DNA of 64,000 nucleotides from Centrapalus pauciflorus (Eukaryota; Streptophyta; Magnoliopsida; Asterales; Asteraceae): assembly GCA_020465985.1 (NCBI GenBank), contig JAANYP010007002.1, positions 124,001 through 188,000 of the forward strand. Reading direction: 5' to 3'. Below are positions 14,401 to 25,659 of this stretch, in pieces (position 1 is the stretch's first letter; each line of letters begins with the position of its first letter). The position numbers were made by a program, and so were the translations under genes. The notes beneath the pieces are model-generated. The model was given only the letters and a program-made list of their open reading frames with translations, was not told the origin of the DNA and searched no databases.

Positions 14401-17400
14401 ATCACCAACAAACTCTTGTTCTGCAGGAAATGACCATGAAAATAGAAGTTCATTAGATTTGTGGAGTGGGGTATTTGGGCTTGAAAAGTCTAGAATAATG
14501 GAGATTGTCAACCTATCTATGGAGGAGGTCTTGAAGATGGCTAGTGCTGGGGAACCACTGTGGATTCGCAGCTTTGAGACAGGTCGAGAAATACTTAATT
14601 ATGATGAATATTTGAAGGAGTTCCCGGTCGAGGCTTCAAGCAATGTTCAACAGAAGAGACACATTGAGGCATCTAGAGATAGCGGCATTGTCTTTGCAGA
14701 TCTCCAAAAGCTAGTTCGGAGTTTCGTGGACGTGGTACAGTGCACATATATTTCTATGCATGATCTAGATAGCTGCACTTGGCAGCCTTGTGTTTTGAAT
14801 TGTAATGCTATCATGGTTGTGTATTGAGTTGTAATGCTACCATTAATATCAATACCCAATTTAAATTCTACAAATCAGGGTTGCATCTAATTTATTGCTT
14901 GCTTGAACTTTTTTGTTAACATGAAAATATAATGTTAGAATTGTGATCGGATAGGTTTTGACAGTCACTTTCTAATGTCTTGTCATGTTATTGCAGAAAC
15001 AATATGAAATGATGTTTCCATGCATGATCTCAAAAGCAGCTACCCTGGATGTTATTTGCAATGGTGAGGGTGCTAACAGAAGTGGTGCAGTTCAATTGGT
15101 GAGTGATATGCATTAAGTCAAACAATCAATAATGTACTTGCTATCTTTAGTAACACATAATGTTTCACATTGGTTGCAGATGTTTGCAGAGCTGCAAATG
15201 CTGACTCCTCTGGTGTCCACAAGAGAAGTGTATTTTGTTAGGTACTCCAAACAATTGGATGCTGATAAGTGGGCAATTGTGGACACTTCTATTGACAATG
15301 TAGAAAAAAACATCGATGCGTCCCTTGCTAGATGTAGAAAACGTCCATCTGGGTGCATCATTGAGGATAAATCAAACGGTCACTGTAAGGTAAAGAATCA
15401 AAACCTCACAGTAAAAAGAAACCAAGTATTTCAAGAAATTTCAGATGTGACGTTTGACCTAGTGCAACTCTTTTAACTGGCTCCAACAAAATTTTCTTTG
15501 TGGTCTTCGCTGTGCCTTTTTGTTCTTTTAGATCTTAAACGAAAATGTTTTTATCAAGTCAAGAAGACTGACGTGATTGAGGTCATCCCTATACTTTCAG
15601 CAGTGACTCTAGATACATCCATCTTATTATTTGTTTACTATAAAAGCAATCAAAATGGATTTGTTTTTACAAAACACAACAAGTCACCAACACTCAGCTT
15701 TGTGAGAGTTTGGACCAAAAATCTAATCTCCTTGGAGGTGGTTGAGTGGTGGTGATTGGCCTGAAGATAAGACCCTCCAAAGGAGTCCAATGTTCAAATC
15801 CCACCAACTTCAACTTTCAGGAGGCCATCCATCATTCGATAGGTGGTTTGCCTGGTCCGATGGGTTTGCGGAATAGTTTTGAGATCCCACGTTGACCAGG
15901 TCAAATAAGTTGGCTTGGTGGGAATTTTCCTTGTTACCCAAAAAGAACAGAAATCTTGTTCATGGCCTTTCCCTTGCACTTGCGACAACAGATTGTGTCA
16001 GTTGCTCGTATCCTTGGCTTCTGGATCACAAAAGAGAGTAGCCTTTTAGTTGTTCCAAGACTAGTCCCTTGGTAAAGAATGACGATGATAGTCACTAATG
16101 TTGGTTGGTTTTGTATAATGTAATTTATGGTTAATTCAATAATGGTCGATAAACCATCACTCCATAAATTGGGGGGAATGAAAGTTCCCCATTGATTTCT
16201 CTTTTTTACCATTCCCTAACATTCTGTTTCCCATTTCCATTCCCTGATTTCAGGATAGGATAATTGGAATAGAGAACTAGAGAAGTACCAATGAAAGATA
16301 AAGTGATGAGAACCCAGTTGATTTTACTATACAAAATTGATAACTCACTGAGTCACTGATGGAAACTAACAACTGAATAAACGAACTAGATAACACTTAT
16401 TCAAGAGATCAGCCATACCTCCCTATGATGATACAAAAAAAAATTGATATCAGATGTTTTCGAAAAATCTTATCCTATGTGTTCTTGTAGTGACAAGCAT
16501 AGAGCATTTGGAATGCCAGAAAAGCATAGCCGATGCAAAAAAAAAAATGATATCAGAAGTTTTCAAAAAAAAAAAAATCTCATCCAATGTGTTCTTTTAG
16601 GTGACATGGATAGAACATTTGGAATGCCAGAAAAGCATAGCTCATTCTATGTATCGAGCAATCATCAATGGTGGTCTAGCTTTTGGAGCGAGGCATTGGA
16701 TGGCCACATTGCAGCAGCAATGCGAGCGTCTTGTGTTCTTCCAAGCAACAAATGTTCCGACTAAAGATTCTAGTGGTATTTAAATCTATACCTGTTTATA
16801 GTTTATACTCTTTATATGTCGCTTTTTGTGTAAATTTCACCCTGAGCACAGCTGCATATGGTCATATGGCCATTCAATCAGGCATTGCTACGATGGCCGG
16901 GAGAAAAAGTCTTCTGAAATTAGCCCAGAGAATGACATGGAGTTTCAGTCGAGCACTAGGAGCTTCAAGCTATCACACATGGAAGAAGATTCCCAGCAAG
17001 ACAGGAGATGACATAAGGGTGGCTTCTAGGAAGAACCTAAATGATCCTGGTGAACCCTTAGGGGTGATACTATGTGCAGTATCGTCTATATGGTTGCCCG
17101 TGTCTCACGCTGTTCTTTTTGATTTCCTAAGAGATGAAACTCGAAGAAATGAGGTACGACATAAACTCCTTTTTAGGCTTTTCTAAAAAGGCAAAACTCT
17201 CTCTGAAGACCGTAGAAGTTGATGAATACTTTCTTCTTATCATCACCTGAATTTTCAGTGGGATATCATGTCAAATGGTGGTCCGGTGCAATCTATAGCG
17301 AGCTTAGCAAAAGGACAAGATAGAGGAAATACCGTCTCCATGCATGTACGCTTTTCCCCCCCTTGTCTAAAAAGTGAAAAGAGGAGGAATGCGGTCAACA

Positions 17401-17816
17401 CGCTATATCTTACATCCTATTTCAATGTTGTTTCTTTAATCCAGACAATGAAGAAGGAGAACATGTGGATGCTCCAGGATAGTTGCACAAATGCATACGA
17501 ATCCATGGTAGTGTGTGCTCCAGTGGGTGTGACAAGCATGCAATCCGTAATGGGTGGCTGTGACTCTAGTGGCATTGCTATATTACCCTCTGGTTTTTCG
17601 ATTCTTCCTGATGGGGTGGAGACGAGGCCTTTGGTGATCACTTCAAAGGCGGAAGATAAGAGCAGCGAAGGGGGGTCCTTGCTAACCGTCGGTTTTCAGA
17701 TTCTTACAAGCGACTCCCCCACTGCTAAACTTAGTATGGAATCTGTGGAGTCAGTAAATACACTTATCTCAAGCACGCTGCAGAATATCAAGGCTGGTTT
17801 ACGGTGTGAAGATTAG
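11488..17816 (+). CDS. GL2: HD-Zip class IV transcription factor, GLABRA2 orthologue
   Basis: Nuclear homeodomain-leucine zipper-START transcription factor; in Arabidopsis GL2 controls trichome, root-hair and seed-coat epidermal fate. Eleven exons join in frame with GT-AG borders: 11488-11574, 11675-11907, 13646-13763, 14059-14253, 14357-14734, 14997-15098, 15180-15389, 16601-16775, 16882-17153, 17259-17345, 17445-17816, giving 742 aa (Arabidopsis GL2 is 747 as I recall it). Residues 1-88 are Ser-rich then acidic. The homeodomain is about 89-146 (KFWFQNRRTQIK at its end). The zipper-loop-zipper follows, with the plant-specific CPNC at 180-183. START spans roughly 250-480 and the HD-SAD region reaches the C terminus (SVESVNTLISSTLQNIKAGL). 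The Met at 11488 fits the GL2 N terminus; the frame stays open upstream to 11071 but crosses the CT repeat. Intron 7 holds a SINE and a decoy copy of the exon 8 start. The GL2 identity rests on many exact motif matches, and no exon appears broken. Confidence 0.95.
13190..13606. repeat. ~207-bp imperfect tandem repeat in GL2 intron 2
   Basis: Copy 1 (about 13190-13389) and copy 2 (about 13397-13606) share long phrases such as gacattgtttctct, tcgaatagcagctttcataa and ttatatacaatgcagcag, with scattered changes. Copy 2 ends 40 bp before the exon 3 acceptor. Whether it is a decayed element or a local duplication is not clear. Confidence 0.75.
15732..15947 (+). mobile_element. tRNA-derived SINE in GL2 intron 7
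   Basis: The head carries an A-box-like tggttgagtggtgg at about 15739 and a B-box-like gttcaaatccc near 15791, spaced as in a tRNA. A non-tRNA body follows, and the tail is ttccttgttacccaaaaag. The head, body and short simple tail fit a plant SINE of about 215 bp on the gene's sense strand. Target duplications are unclear (a possible aatct pair). Confidence 0.6.
16442..16650 (+). repeat. Tandem duplication of the intron 7/exon 8 junction of GL2
   Basis: About 16446-16530 repeats the last 55 bases of intron 7 and the first ~45 bases of exon 8 (the real copy is 16549-16640). Both have the same polypyrimidine-like stretch, gttctt(g/t)tag, and catttggaatgccagaaaag. The upstream copy reads tag|tgaca where the working acceptor reads tag|gtgaca, so one G is missing, and the copy runs into poly-A instead of the rest of exon 8. 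Splicing to it would shift the frame. Confidence 0.85.
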
Positions 17817-19318
17817 TGATTGCTACTGCCGCTCGTATCCACTCTAGATAAATATGTATACTGAAGCAATATGAATAATAATTAACTCCAAGCAAGCAGG
17901 TCCCGGATAGGCAGATAGCGTTCCTTTACAAGCCACCTTATAAAAAAAAAAGACTTTTTCCGAATATTAGGTGAAAAAGTTTTGGTAAAAGTTAATATCA
18001 ATCGCCTTAAATTTATGGTCTTGACTCTCGACTCGAGCAATCGTTTTAATCTGTGGTTACAAGATGCTAATGAACTTGAGTGTGTAAAATACTTTCATTA
18101 TGGTTATTTACCAAGTAAGATCGCATTGTATTATGCTTTTTCTGATCCGTATGTTTTCCTGGAGGATGGGTTTTGTGGGGGCTAGTGCTGAATCTCAAAT
18201 GTAAATTTATCTGTTGATTTTGTGGACGATAACATGTATACAGTTTTAGTTTATCTGAATAATAAATATTTCTTGAAGTTTTGATTATTTTGAATCTTTG
18301 ATGTTAGATTTAAAAAAATGGAAATTTTCATACATACATTTCAAAAGTCAAAACTTGTAAATAATACAACATTGTGTCAAAAACATGATTCTAGTAATTA
18401 ATTTCAGGGTTAAATACCAGGTGTAGTTATCTATTTTGTTAAAAAAAATTATGATTAAACAATCATTTACCCATTTGTTTTTCATAATCATAGTAACATG
18501 TTATAAAATGTAGTTTATGACGTGTGTTTTTAAATGACATTTAACATAATTTGACAAAGTAATTCATGTCGTAAAAAATAATGCAATGAAAACGAAAAGC
18601 CTTTTGTATGAGTTGTTAAATTTACAATGCGTATAACTTCTTTAAATTATAGTCTATGTCATAAAAGTAACAGAATAACGTTATAATTATGAAGAAAATA
18701 AAAGTAGATAATCACAATTGATATAAATTAAAGTAGACTATAACCATAAAATACGTATTTAATATAAATGTATTATGTATTATTGGTAATGTTAAAAGTA
18801 TAGTTTAATCTCTTGAACTTTATTCAAATAAATTGTAATTCCTCACAATTAATTCTTAATATAGGTGTTCCGTAGTTGACATTGAAGTGATTAATTTTGA
18901 TTTACTTCAAAGTTTTGAAATTCAAACGCCCATCTTTGAAGAAGGGAGGGATAGCCTTATCAACATCCATACACATGGCAAACCCTAATTGGACTGTTTA
19001 GCACATTCCTCCCTCAACAAACTCGATTTGCTACGTGGCATGCTGACATCCATGCAAGAAGAACTCAACATGGACACGTCCCCCTGTTTCTTGATCTTCA
19101 TTGCGTAACCTTGTCGATCAATTAATCTTTTAACCGAGACATAGCTTGTGAGCTTTTAGTTTTCTCAAGTAATGGCAGCTCTTGCAACTTTTGCGCTCAC
19201 CACCACGATTAAAGGCAGTTCCCTTGCCGGAACACACATGTATGTATATGGGTATTGCTATATGTACACCCACTCTTCTTAGGTTGAGATTATTACATAA
19301 CCTTAATTTGGTGTAGAG

Positions 19319-19320
<2 letters not shown>
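17817..19320. other. GL2 3' region and intergenic DNA
   Basis: The GL2 3' UTR presumably lies in the first few hundred bases, with gaataata strings near 17870 and 18256 that could serve as polyadenylation signals. A 67-aa open stretch at 17982-18185 has no recognisable domain. No other gene is seen before the (TA)n cluster. Confidence 0.4.

Positions 19321-19408
<88 letters not shown>
19321..19408. repeat. (TA)n microsatellite
   Basis: Uninterrupted TA repeats that form the left border of the (TA)n-separated element chain. Confidence 0.95.
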
Positions 19409-19412
<4 letters not shown>

Positions 19413-20689
19413 TGGGATCATTGCAGAACCTTAATTTAGTGCAGAACCATAGAACCAATCTAAACCATTAGATTATAATATAACAGTAGGGATAAGATGG
19501 TAATTATACAATTAACATTGAATTAATAGCAGACTACCAAGTTTGACTGTCCACTTTGACTTTTTTTTTACTCTTTTAATATATAATGGACATGCAGTGT
19601 TGCATCGACGTTAAATATACGATATCAAAGTGTTCATTCGACATCGAATGGTCGTATGGGTAAAAAAATTTTACGAAAAATAAACACGTAAATTTTTTTT
19701 CAAAAAAATATATTCATGACCGTTCTCGTTAAATCCACCAACTTTGACTACTAATTTTAACTATTATTTATCTCTGTTAATAATGAACGTATATGCAGTG
19801 TTGCATCGACGTTAAATATACGGTATCAAAGTGTTCATTCGATATCGAATGATCTCATGATCTCACCATGATATATTGCATCGTGGTCTGGGTAAAATTT
19901 TTTTTACGAAAAATAAAAAAATATATATCATAACCGTTCTCGTTAAATCCACCAACTTTGACTACTAATTGTGACTATTATTTTGGCTCTGTTAGTAATG
20001 AACGTATATGCAATGTTGCATTGACGTTAAATATACGATATCAAAGTGTTCATTCGATATCGAATGATCTCATGATCTCACCATGATATATTGCATCGTG
20101 GTCTGGGTAAAATTTTTTTTACGAAAAATAAAAAATATATATCATAACCGTTCTCGTTAAATCCACCAACTTTGACTACTAATTGTGACTATTATTTTAG
20201 CTCTGTTAATAATGAGCGTATATGCAGTGTTGCATTGACGTTAAATATAAGATATCAAAGTGTTCATTCGATATCGAATGATCTCATTATCTCACCATGA
20301 TATATTGAATCGTGGTCTGGGTAATTTTTTTTTTTTACGAAAAATAAACATGTAAAATTTTTTCGAAAAAAATATATCATGACCGGTCTCGTTTTAAAGA
20401 GTATAAAATTCTCGTTTTTATGGTATAATTTTTTTGATTTAAAAATTAATAATATTAATGTTATTTTAATTTAAAGGAAAAAAATATTTATTTTGCTAAT
20501 GTCAATCTTTTTGCTATTTCCAATCTTTTCCTTTTTTACCCCTCCAAGAATTAAAATATCACTATTACCAATCTTTTTTTCACTAATTCCAAACTTAACT
20601 CTTTTGATCAAGACCATTAGATTATTCTAATCTATGGACGATATTGGTTCTACAGTTCTACACTAAATTTAGGTTCTGCAATGATCTCA

Positions 20690-20691
<2 letters not shown>
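19409..20691. mobile_element. (TA)n-flanked element with an internal tandem array
   Basis: Left end GGGTTGGGATCATTGCAGAA; the right end read in reverse is AGATGAGATCATTGCAGAAC, and the inverted match extends about 35 bp through the aaatttagtg and agaaccaat phrases. (TA)n tracts abut both ends. The core is an array of four units (see 19540-20400). There is no transposase. At 1.28 kb it would be a non-autonomous TIR element inserted in, or carrying, TA repeats. Confidence 0.65.
19540..20400. repeat. Four-unit ~210-bp tandem array
   Basis: Equivalent points (around gca(g/a)tgttgcat(c/t)gacg) fall at 19594, 19795, 20010 and 20224, so the spacing is 201, 215 and 214 bp. Each unit holds a short palindromic phrase (cattcgatatcgaatg) and a ctcgttaaatccaccaact phrase. 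The first and last units are most diverged, as expected for internal expansion. Confidence 0.85.
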
Positions 20692-20737
<46 letters not shown>

Positions 20738-20740
<3 letters not shown>

Positions 20741-20945
20741 GTGGGTTCAATGGAGAACCTTATGCATCGAAGAACCTTGGAGAACCATAATGAATCGCTA
20801 GAAAATTGAAATGCATCACATAGAAATCGATGCATCACAGGAAATAATGATGCATTACGGGGGAATTGTGATGCATTTGTGGTGGTGCATCTAGGTTCTT
20901 CAAGGTTCTTCGATGCATGAATATTCTCCATTGAACCCACCTCTA
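20738..20945. mobile_element. Small MITE of the GGGGTGGGTTCAA family
   Basis: Left end GGGGTGGGTTCAATGGAGAA and right end (reverse) AGAGGTGGGTTCAATGGAGA, with about 45 bp of inverted similarity including the gcatcgaagaacc phrase. (TA)n runs flank it at 20692-20737 and from 20946. It is 208 bp, with an internal gatgcat-rich core. Confidence 0.75.
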
Positions 20946-20968
20946 CATATATATATATATATATATAT

Positions 20969-21068
20969 GGGTGGGTTCAAATGAAAACCACTATGCACGT
21001 GAAAACTATGGAAACCTAGGCATACCGTCCGATTTGGTGCATTTCATGAAAAAAACGGTGGCATGATC

Positions 21069-21069
<1 letters not shown>
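20969..21069. mobile_element. Truncated MITE of the same family
   Basis: Begins GGGTGGGTTCAAATGAAAAC after (TA)n and matches the left half of the full copy at 21422-21644 up to the gcatgatcgt phrase. It then breaks directly into another (TA)n tract (21070-21140), so the right half is missing. Confidence 0.65.
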
Positions 21070-21729
<660 letters not shown>

Positions 21730-21733
<4 letters not shown>

Positions 21734-23304
21734 GAGGATAAAATGAGGACCGTGCTTAAAATGAGGACGGTAAGAACAAATGAAATCGCTGGATTTTGTG
21801 AATCAACCAATAGGATTCAAGGTGGCAAATTTGTAATTAATTAGACTTTTATAACCCTTTTAAAACATGCAGAGGGTAATTTGGTAATTTGTGCACCGTT
21901 ATAATTTAGGCAAATATATCCCTATTAAGTAGCTAGTTAGTTATATTCAAGGTTTTGTTTTTTGAGAGGCGATTCACAGCAGCAACCTGTTGTGTGGGTT
22001 TGAGAGGCGATTCATGGCGGCAAGAGGGTTTTGCGATTCACGGCGAAGCTGGTGGGTTTGCGGTTCACGGCAGCACTGGTGGTTCACGTCAGTTCAGGTG
22101 GGTGGCAATTCACGGCGGCATTGCTGGCTTACGGTTCACGCTGCGCTGGTGGTTTGCGAGTCACGGCGGCAGGTTGGTGAATCAAGGGTTTCAGGCGACG
22201 GACGGCGGTGAGAGGGGTTTTGGGTAGTTGTGGATGTGGTTCACGGGGACATGCATGGAGTAGGTGGGTGTGGTTCATGGTAGAAGACGAGTAGAAGGCG
22301 GAGGGGTTTTGGTAGTTGTAGAAGACGGTTCACGAGGGTTCACGGTGTGTAGGAGAGTATACGGTCAGAGAGTGGATTGTGAAGTAGTTCATCGGGAGTT
22401 TGGAGTCCAAGGTGTTGGTTCACGGCGGGAGTTTTTTTTAGAGTCGAATGTGGTTCACCGCGGTTCATTGTTGTTCGGTAGTTGTTTGAACCATGTGGTT
22501 CACGAGACTTTATAGGTTATCAAATTAGGCAATAACACAATGAATGATTCATATGAACCATTCAATTTCGTTTACCATTCAATTTCTGATTCACAATTTC
22601 GTTTACAATAAAAGACGATGTGGTTCACAATGATTGTTTACCAAGAAAAATTGTGAATCATTTATGGTTAACGATATATTGGATGATGCACATTGTAAAT
22701 AGTAGGCGTACATGTAAAGCAACAAATCATCTCGTTTATTTCTATAACAAATAAAAGACTTGAAACGTCGAAAAAAAATACTTACGTTCATCTTCATCCA
22801 TGATTGTTCAAGTTCTTTGTAATACTCGAGTATATTCAATTGTGGAATCTTGATAAACGAAACAAGTTATGATATTTATAAATAAAAACAACTAATTTAA
22901 TAAAAATACGATTTTTTTAATTTTTTATTGAGATTGTGTTAATAAACTTACAAAATAATAAGAAAAAGATATACTCAATTTGGGTGATCAAAATAGATAC
23001 TGTTATGTTAACCGAGATTTGAAGGGATTTGAAAAAAATTTCCACATATATGTTGGAGTGGTTGATAATGGTTGGAGATTTGATAAAATTTTCAAATAGT
23101 GGTGGATTAGGTTTATGTTGACCAAGATTTTGAATGGATTTGTAGAGATTTTTTTTAATAATAAACTTAATCAGGTTACCATATATAATATTTAATTAAA
23201 TGTCCATAATGCTCTTCAAGGAGAGAGAATAAACTTGCTTATGTGGCGATTTTTTATTGGTTCTTACCGTTCTCATTTTAAGCACGGTCCTCATTTGATC
23301 CACT

Positions 23305-23306
<2 letters not shown>
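21730..23306. mobile_element. 1.58-kb (TA)n-flanked TIR element with a GC-rich repeat core
   Basis: Inverted ends of about 50 bp share aaatgaggaccgtgcttaaa and acggtaagaac. (TA)n tracts abut both sides (21645-21729 and 23307-23378). The core from about 21955 to 22510 is unusually GC-rich for this window and is built from degenerate copies of a ggttcacggcgg phrase. Open stretches there (21955-22227 and 22264-22515) are made of the repeat and have no recognisable domain. Confidence 0.65.

Positions 23307-23378
<72 letters not shown>
23307..23378. repeat. (TA)n microsatellite
   Basis: Right border of the element chain. Confidence 0.95.
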
Positions 23379-23381
<3 letters not shown>

Positions 23382-24472
23382 TTCAATTTTAAAGTTTCAT
23401 ACATTAATTTTTAAAAATTCAGTTAGCTTTAGATTTTATTTAATTTTTAGAACAGATGATACTTTAAAAATCATTAAAAACATAATGATGACAAATAGTA
23501 TTATTAGATAAGGATTGATGAATAGTATAAATTATATTATAACATTTATAAATTATAAAAAGAATGGGCGTGATTATGAAGTCAGGTGAAAATCGTTATG
23601 CAATAGAGATTACAGCTAGTGCACTTAGACAGGTTTGTATTTACATTTTATTTTGTTTAAAAAATTATATAAAAAGGTTATTAGTTTTCTAGCTTTTTAA
23701 TTGAGGATATGAATAATAGTTAGCTATCTATTTTCTTAAACCTTTTATTTTTAAGTGATATATTAATAATAATAAATATTTGATTTATTGTAATACATAC
23801 ATACGTATATATGGTAAGCTCAATTTCAAAATTTCATAATTAAAACTTTTAAATATTCAATTTGATTTAGATTTTATTTAAGATAAAGATTAACTAATAA
23901 ATAATAAAAAATTAGTAACTTTTATTTAAAATTTCAATTAGGTTAAGATTTTATTTAAACTTTAAATTAGTTAATAAATAAAAAACCTATTATAAAGACA
24001 ATGATGACAAGTAGTATCATTAGATAATGATGGACACAATAAATTATTTTTTATAATATTTATGAATTTAAAAAGAACAAGTTGTATTTATCTTTTATTT
24101 TATTTAAAAAATAATATAAAAAGATTATTAAATTTTTAGTTTTTTAAATAATTATATGAATAATAGTTAGTTATTATTTTTCTTAAAATTTTATAATTGA
24201 TATAATTTGTATTTTGTTTATAATAATAATAATATTTTTATTTATTGTATTATAATATATATAGTTCAAATTTAAAATTTTATACATTAAAATTTTTAAA
24301 ATTCCATTAAATTTTGATATTTTAAAAATTTAGATTAGCTAATAAATATAAAAATCACTAAAAGGAGAATGATGACAAAGTATTATCATTAGACAACGGT
24401 CGAGACAATAAATCAAATTCTGAAGGAGGTCCGAGTTCATATTCAAACTCTTTGAAGCAATCTGTCGAACAG
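23379..24472. other. AT-rich upstream region of the dehydrogenase gene, with degenerate repeats
   Basis: No gene seen. A phrase centred on aatgatgacaa(a/g)tag..tcattaga recurs near 23485, 24000 and 24370 with similar surroundings, so the region consists of about three decayed direct repeats of a few hundred bp. The last ends about 60 bp upstream of the start codon and may contribute the 5' UTR. Confidence 0.5.
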
Positions 24473-25498
24473 ATGGCGGACAAAATAGGTGTATGGCTGA
24501 CATGTCCCATGTCCAAATATCTTCAAGATGAGCTCGCCAAACGATTCGACCTTTTCAAATCATGGGAGATCCCGTCCAAGTGTGACTTCTTCAACCAACA
24601 CGCTCGATCAATTAGAGCAGTTGTAGGGAACGGATATCGCGGAGCTGACTCCATCTTGATCGATTCGCTTCCATGTCTAGAAATCATCTCCAGCCACAGT
24701 TCTGGTTTAGATCAGATCGATTTGGTGAAATGCAAAGAAAAGGGAATTAAGGTTACATCCACTCCTGATACCTTGACTGATGAAATGGCTGATTTTGCCA
24801 TTTTACTGATTTTGGCTACCCTCCGTAGGATTTGTGCCTCCGATAACTACGTGAGGAATGGATTGTGGAAACAACGAGACTTCAACCTGACCACAAAAGT
24901 ACAATTCCTTTCCTCCTTGCCTAATAAAAAACCTTTTGAGGTTTCTCTAAAATCACTGATTACTTAACTTTGCTTACAGGTTAGTGGGAAATCAGTGGGG
25001 ATTCTAGGGTTGGGAAGAATTGGCTCTGCTATCGCAAAGAGATTAGAGGCATTTGGTTCTTCAATTGGTTACTGCTCGAGATCAGAGAAACCGAATTCAG
25101 GATACAAGTATTATACAAACGTGATTGAATTGGCTTCCAATTGTGAAATCTTAGTTATTGCTTGTTCATTAACCAAAGCAACTCATCATATAATCAACCG
25201 TGAAGTCATTGATGCTTTGGGGCCCAAAGGATTTTTAATTAACATTGGACGAGGGGCACACGTAGATGAGCGAGAGCTAGTGTCGGCTCTTGTTGAACGT
25301 CGGCTTGCAGGTGCAGGTCTTGATGTGTTTGAACATGAGCCCGAGGTGCCCAAGCAACTCATTCATCTTGATAACGTAGTTCTATCACCACACATAGGAG
25401 CTGGCACTGTGGAAACCCGCAAGGCCATGGCTGATCTTGTTGTAGCAAATCTGGTGGCTCACTTTAATGATGAACCATTGCTAACGCCTGTGCTTTGA
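24473..25498 (+). CDS. HPR2: D-2-hydroxyacid dehydrogenase, HPR2/hydroxyphenylpyruvate reductase type
   Basis: Cytosolic NAD(P)H-dependent reductase of 2-oxoacids such as hydroxypyruvate, glyoxylate or 4-hydroxyphenylpyruvate. In Arabidopsis HPR2 backs up peroxisomal photorespiration; in Lamiaceae the close relative HPPR feeds rosmarinic acid synthesis. Two exons, 24473-24898 and 24980-25498, join in phase 0 through an 81-bp GT-AG intron to give 314 aa, the usual length (about 313). Visible motifs are the Rossmann GLGRIG at 152-157, catalytic Arg233 in INIGRG, Glu262 in the FEHEP motif, and His280 in SPHIGAGT. It ends in LLTPVL without a peroxisomal signal. The substrate-side loop reads SSHSSGLDQ where HPR2/HPPR usually have SSFSVGLDK, so specificity may differ. 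The ATG at 24473 is the only fitting start. Which 2-oxoacid is preferred cannot be read from sequence. Confidence 0.92.
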
Positions 25499-25659
25499 GG
25501 AGCTATGTATTAATGTATATGTCATAAGGTAATTTGCATAAAGATACGATCTTTTACATTCATAGCCCCATAGGGATGTCAGCTTGTGCATTTTAAGAAG
25601 TAATGGGAAGTCATAATAAATTTTAATATTTGCGCAACGTATTGTTCAAGGTGTTGGGA
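25499..25659. other. 3' region of the dehydrogenase gene
   Basis: Probable 3' UTR, with no further coding signal before the LINE relic. Confidence 0.4.

Noticed and set aside
14459..14827. GL2 exon 5 continuing past 14734
   Set aside because: The extra residues are intron translation; the donor at 14735 restores exact spacing of the DV...KQYEMMFPC junction.
17982..18185. 67-aa open frame downstream of GL2
   Set aside because: Probably 3' UTR; no homology or start context, and the composition is like intergenic DNA.
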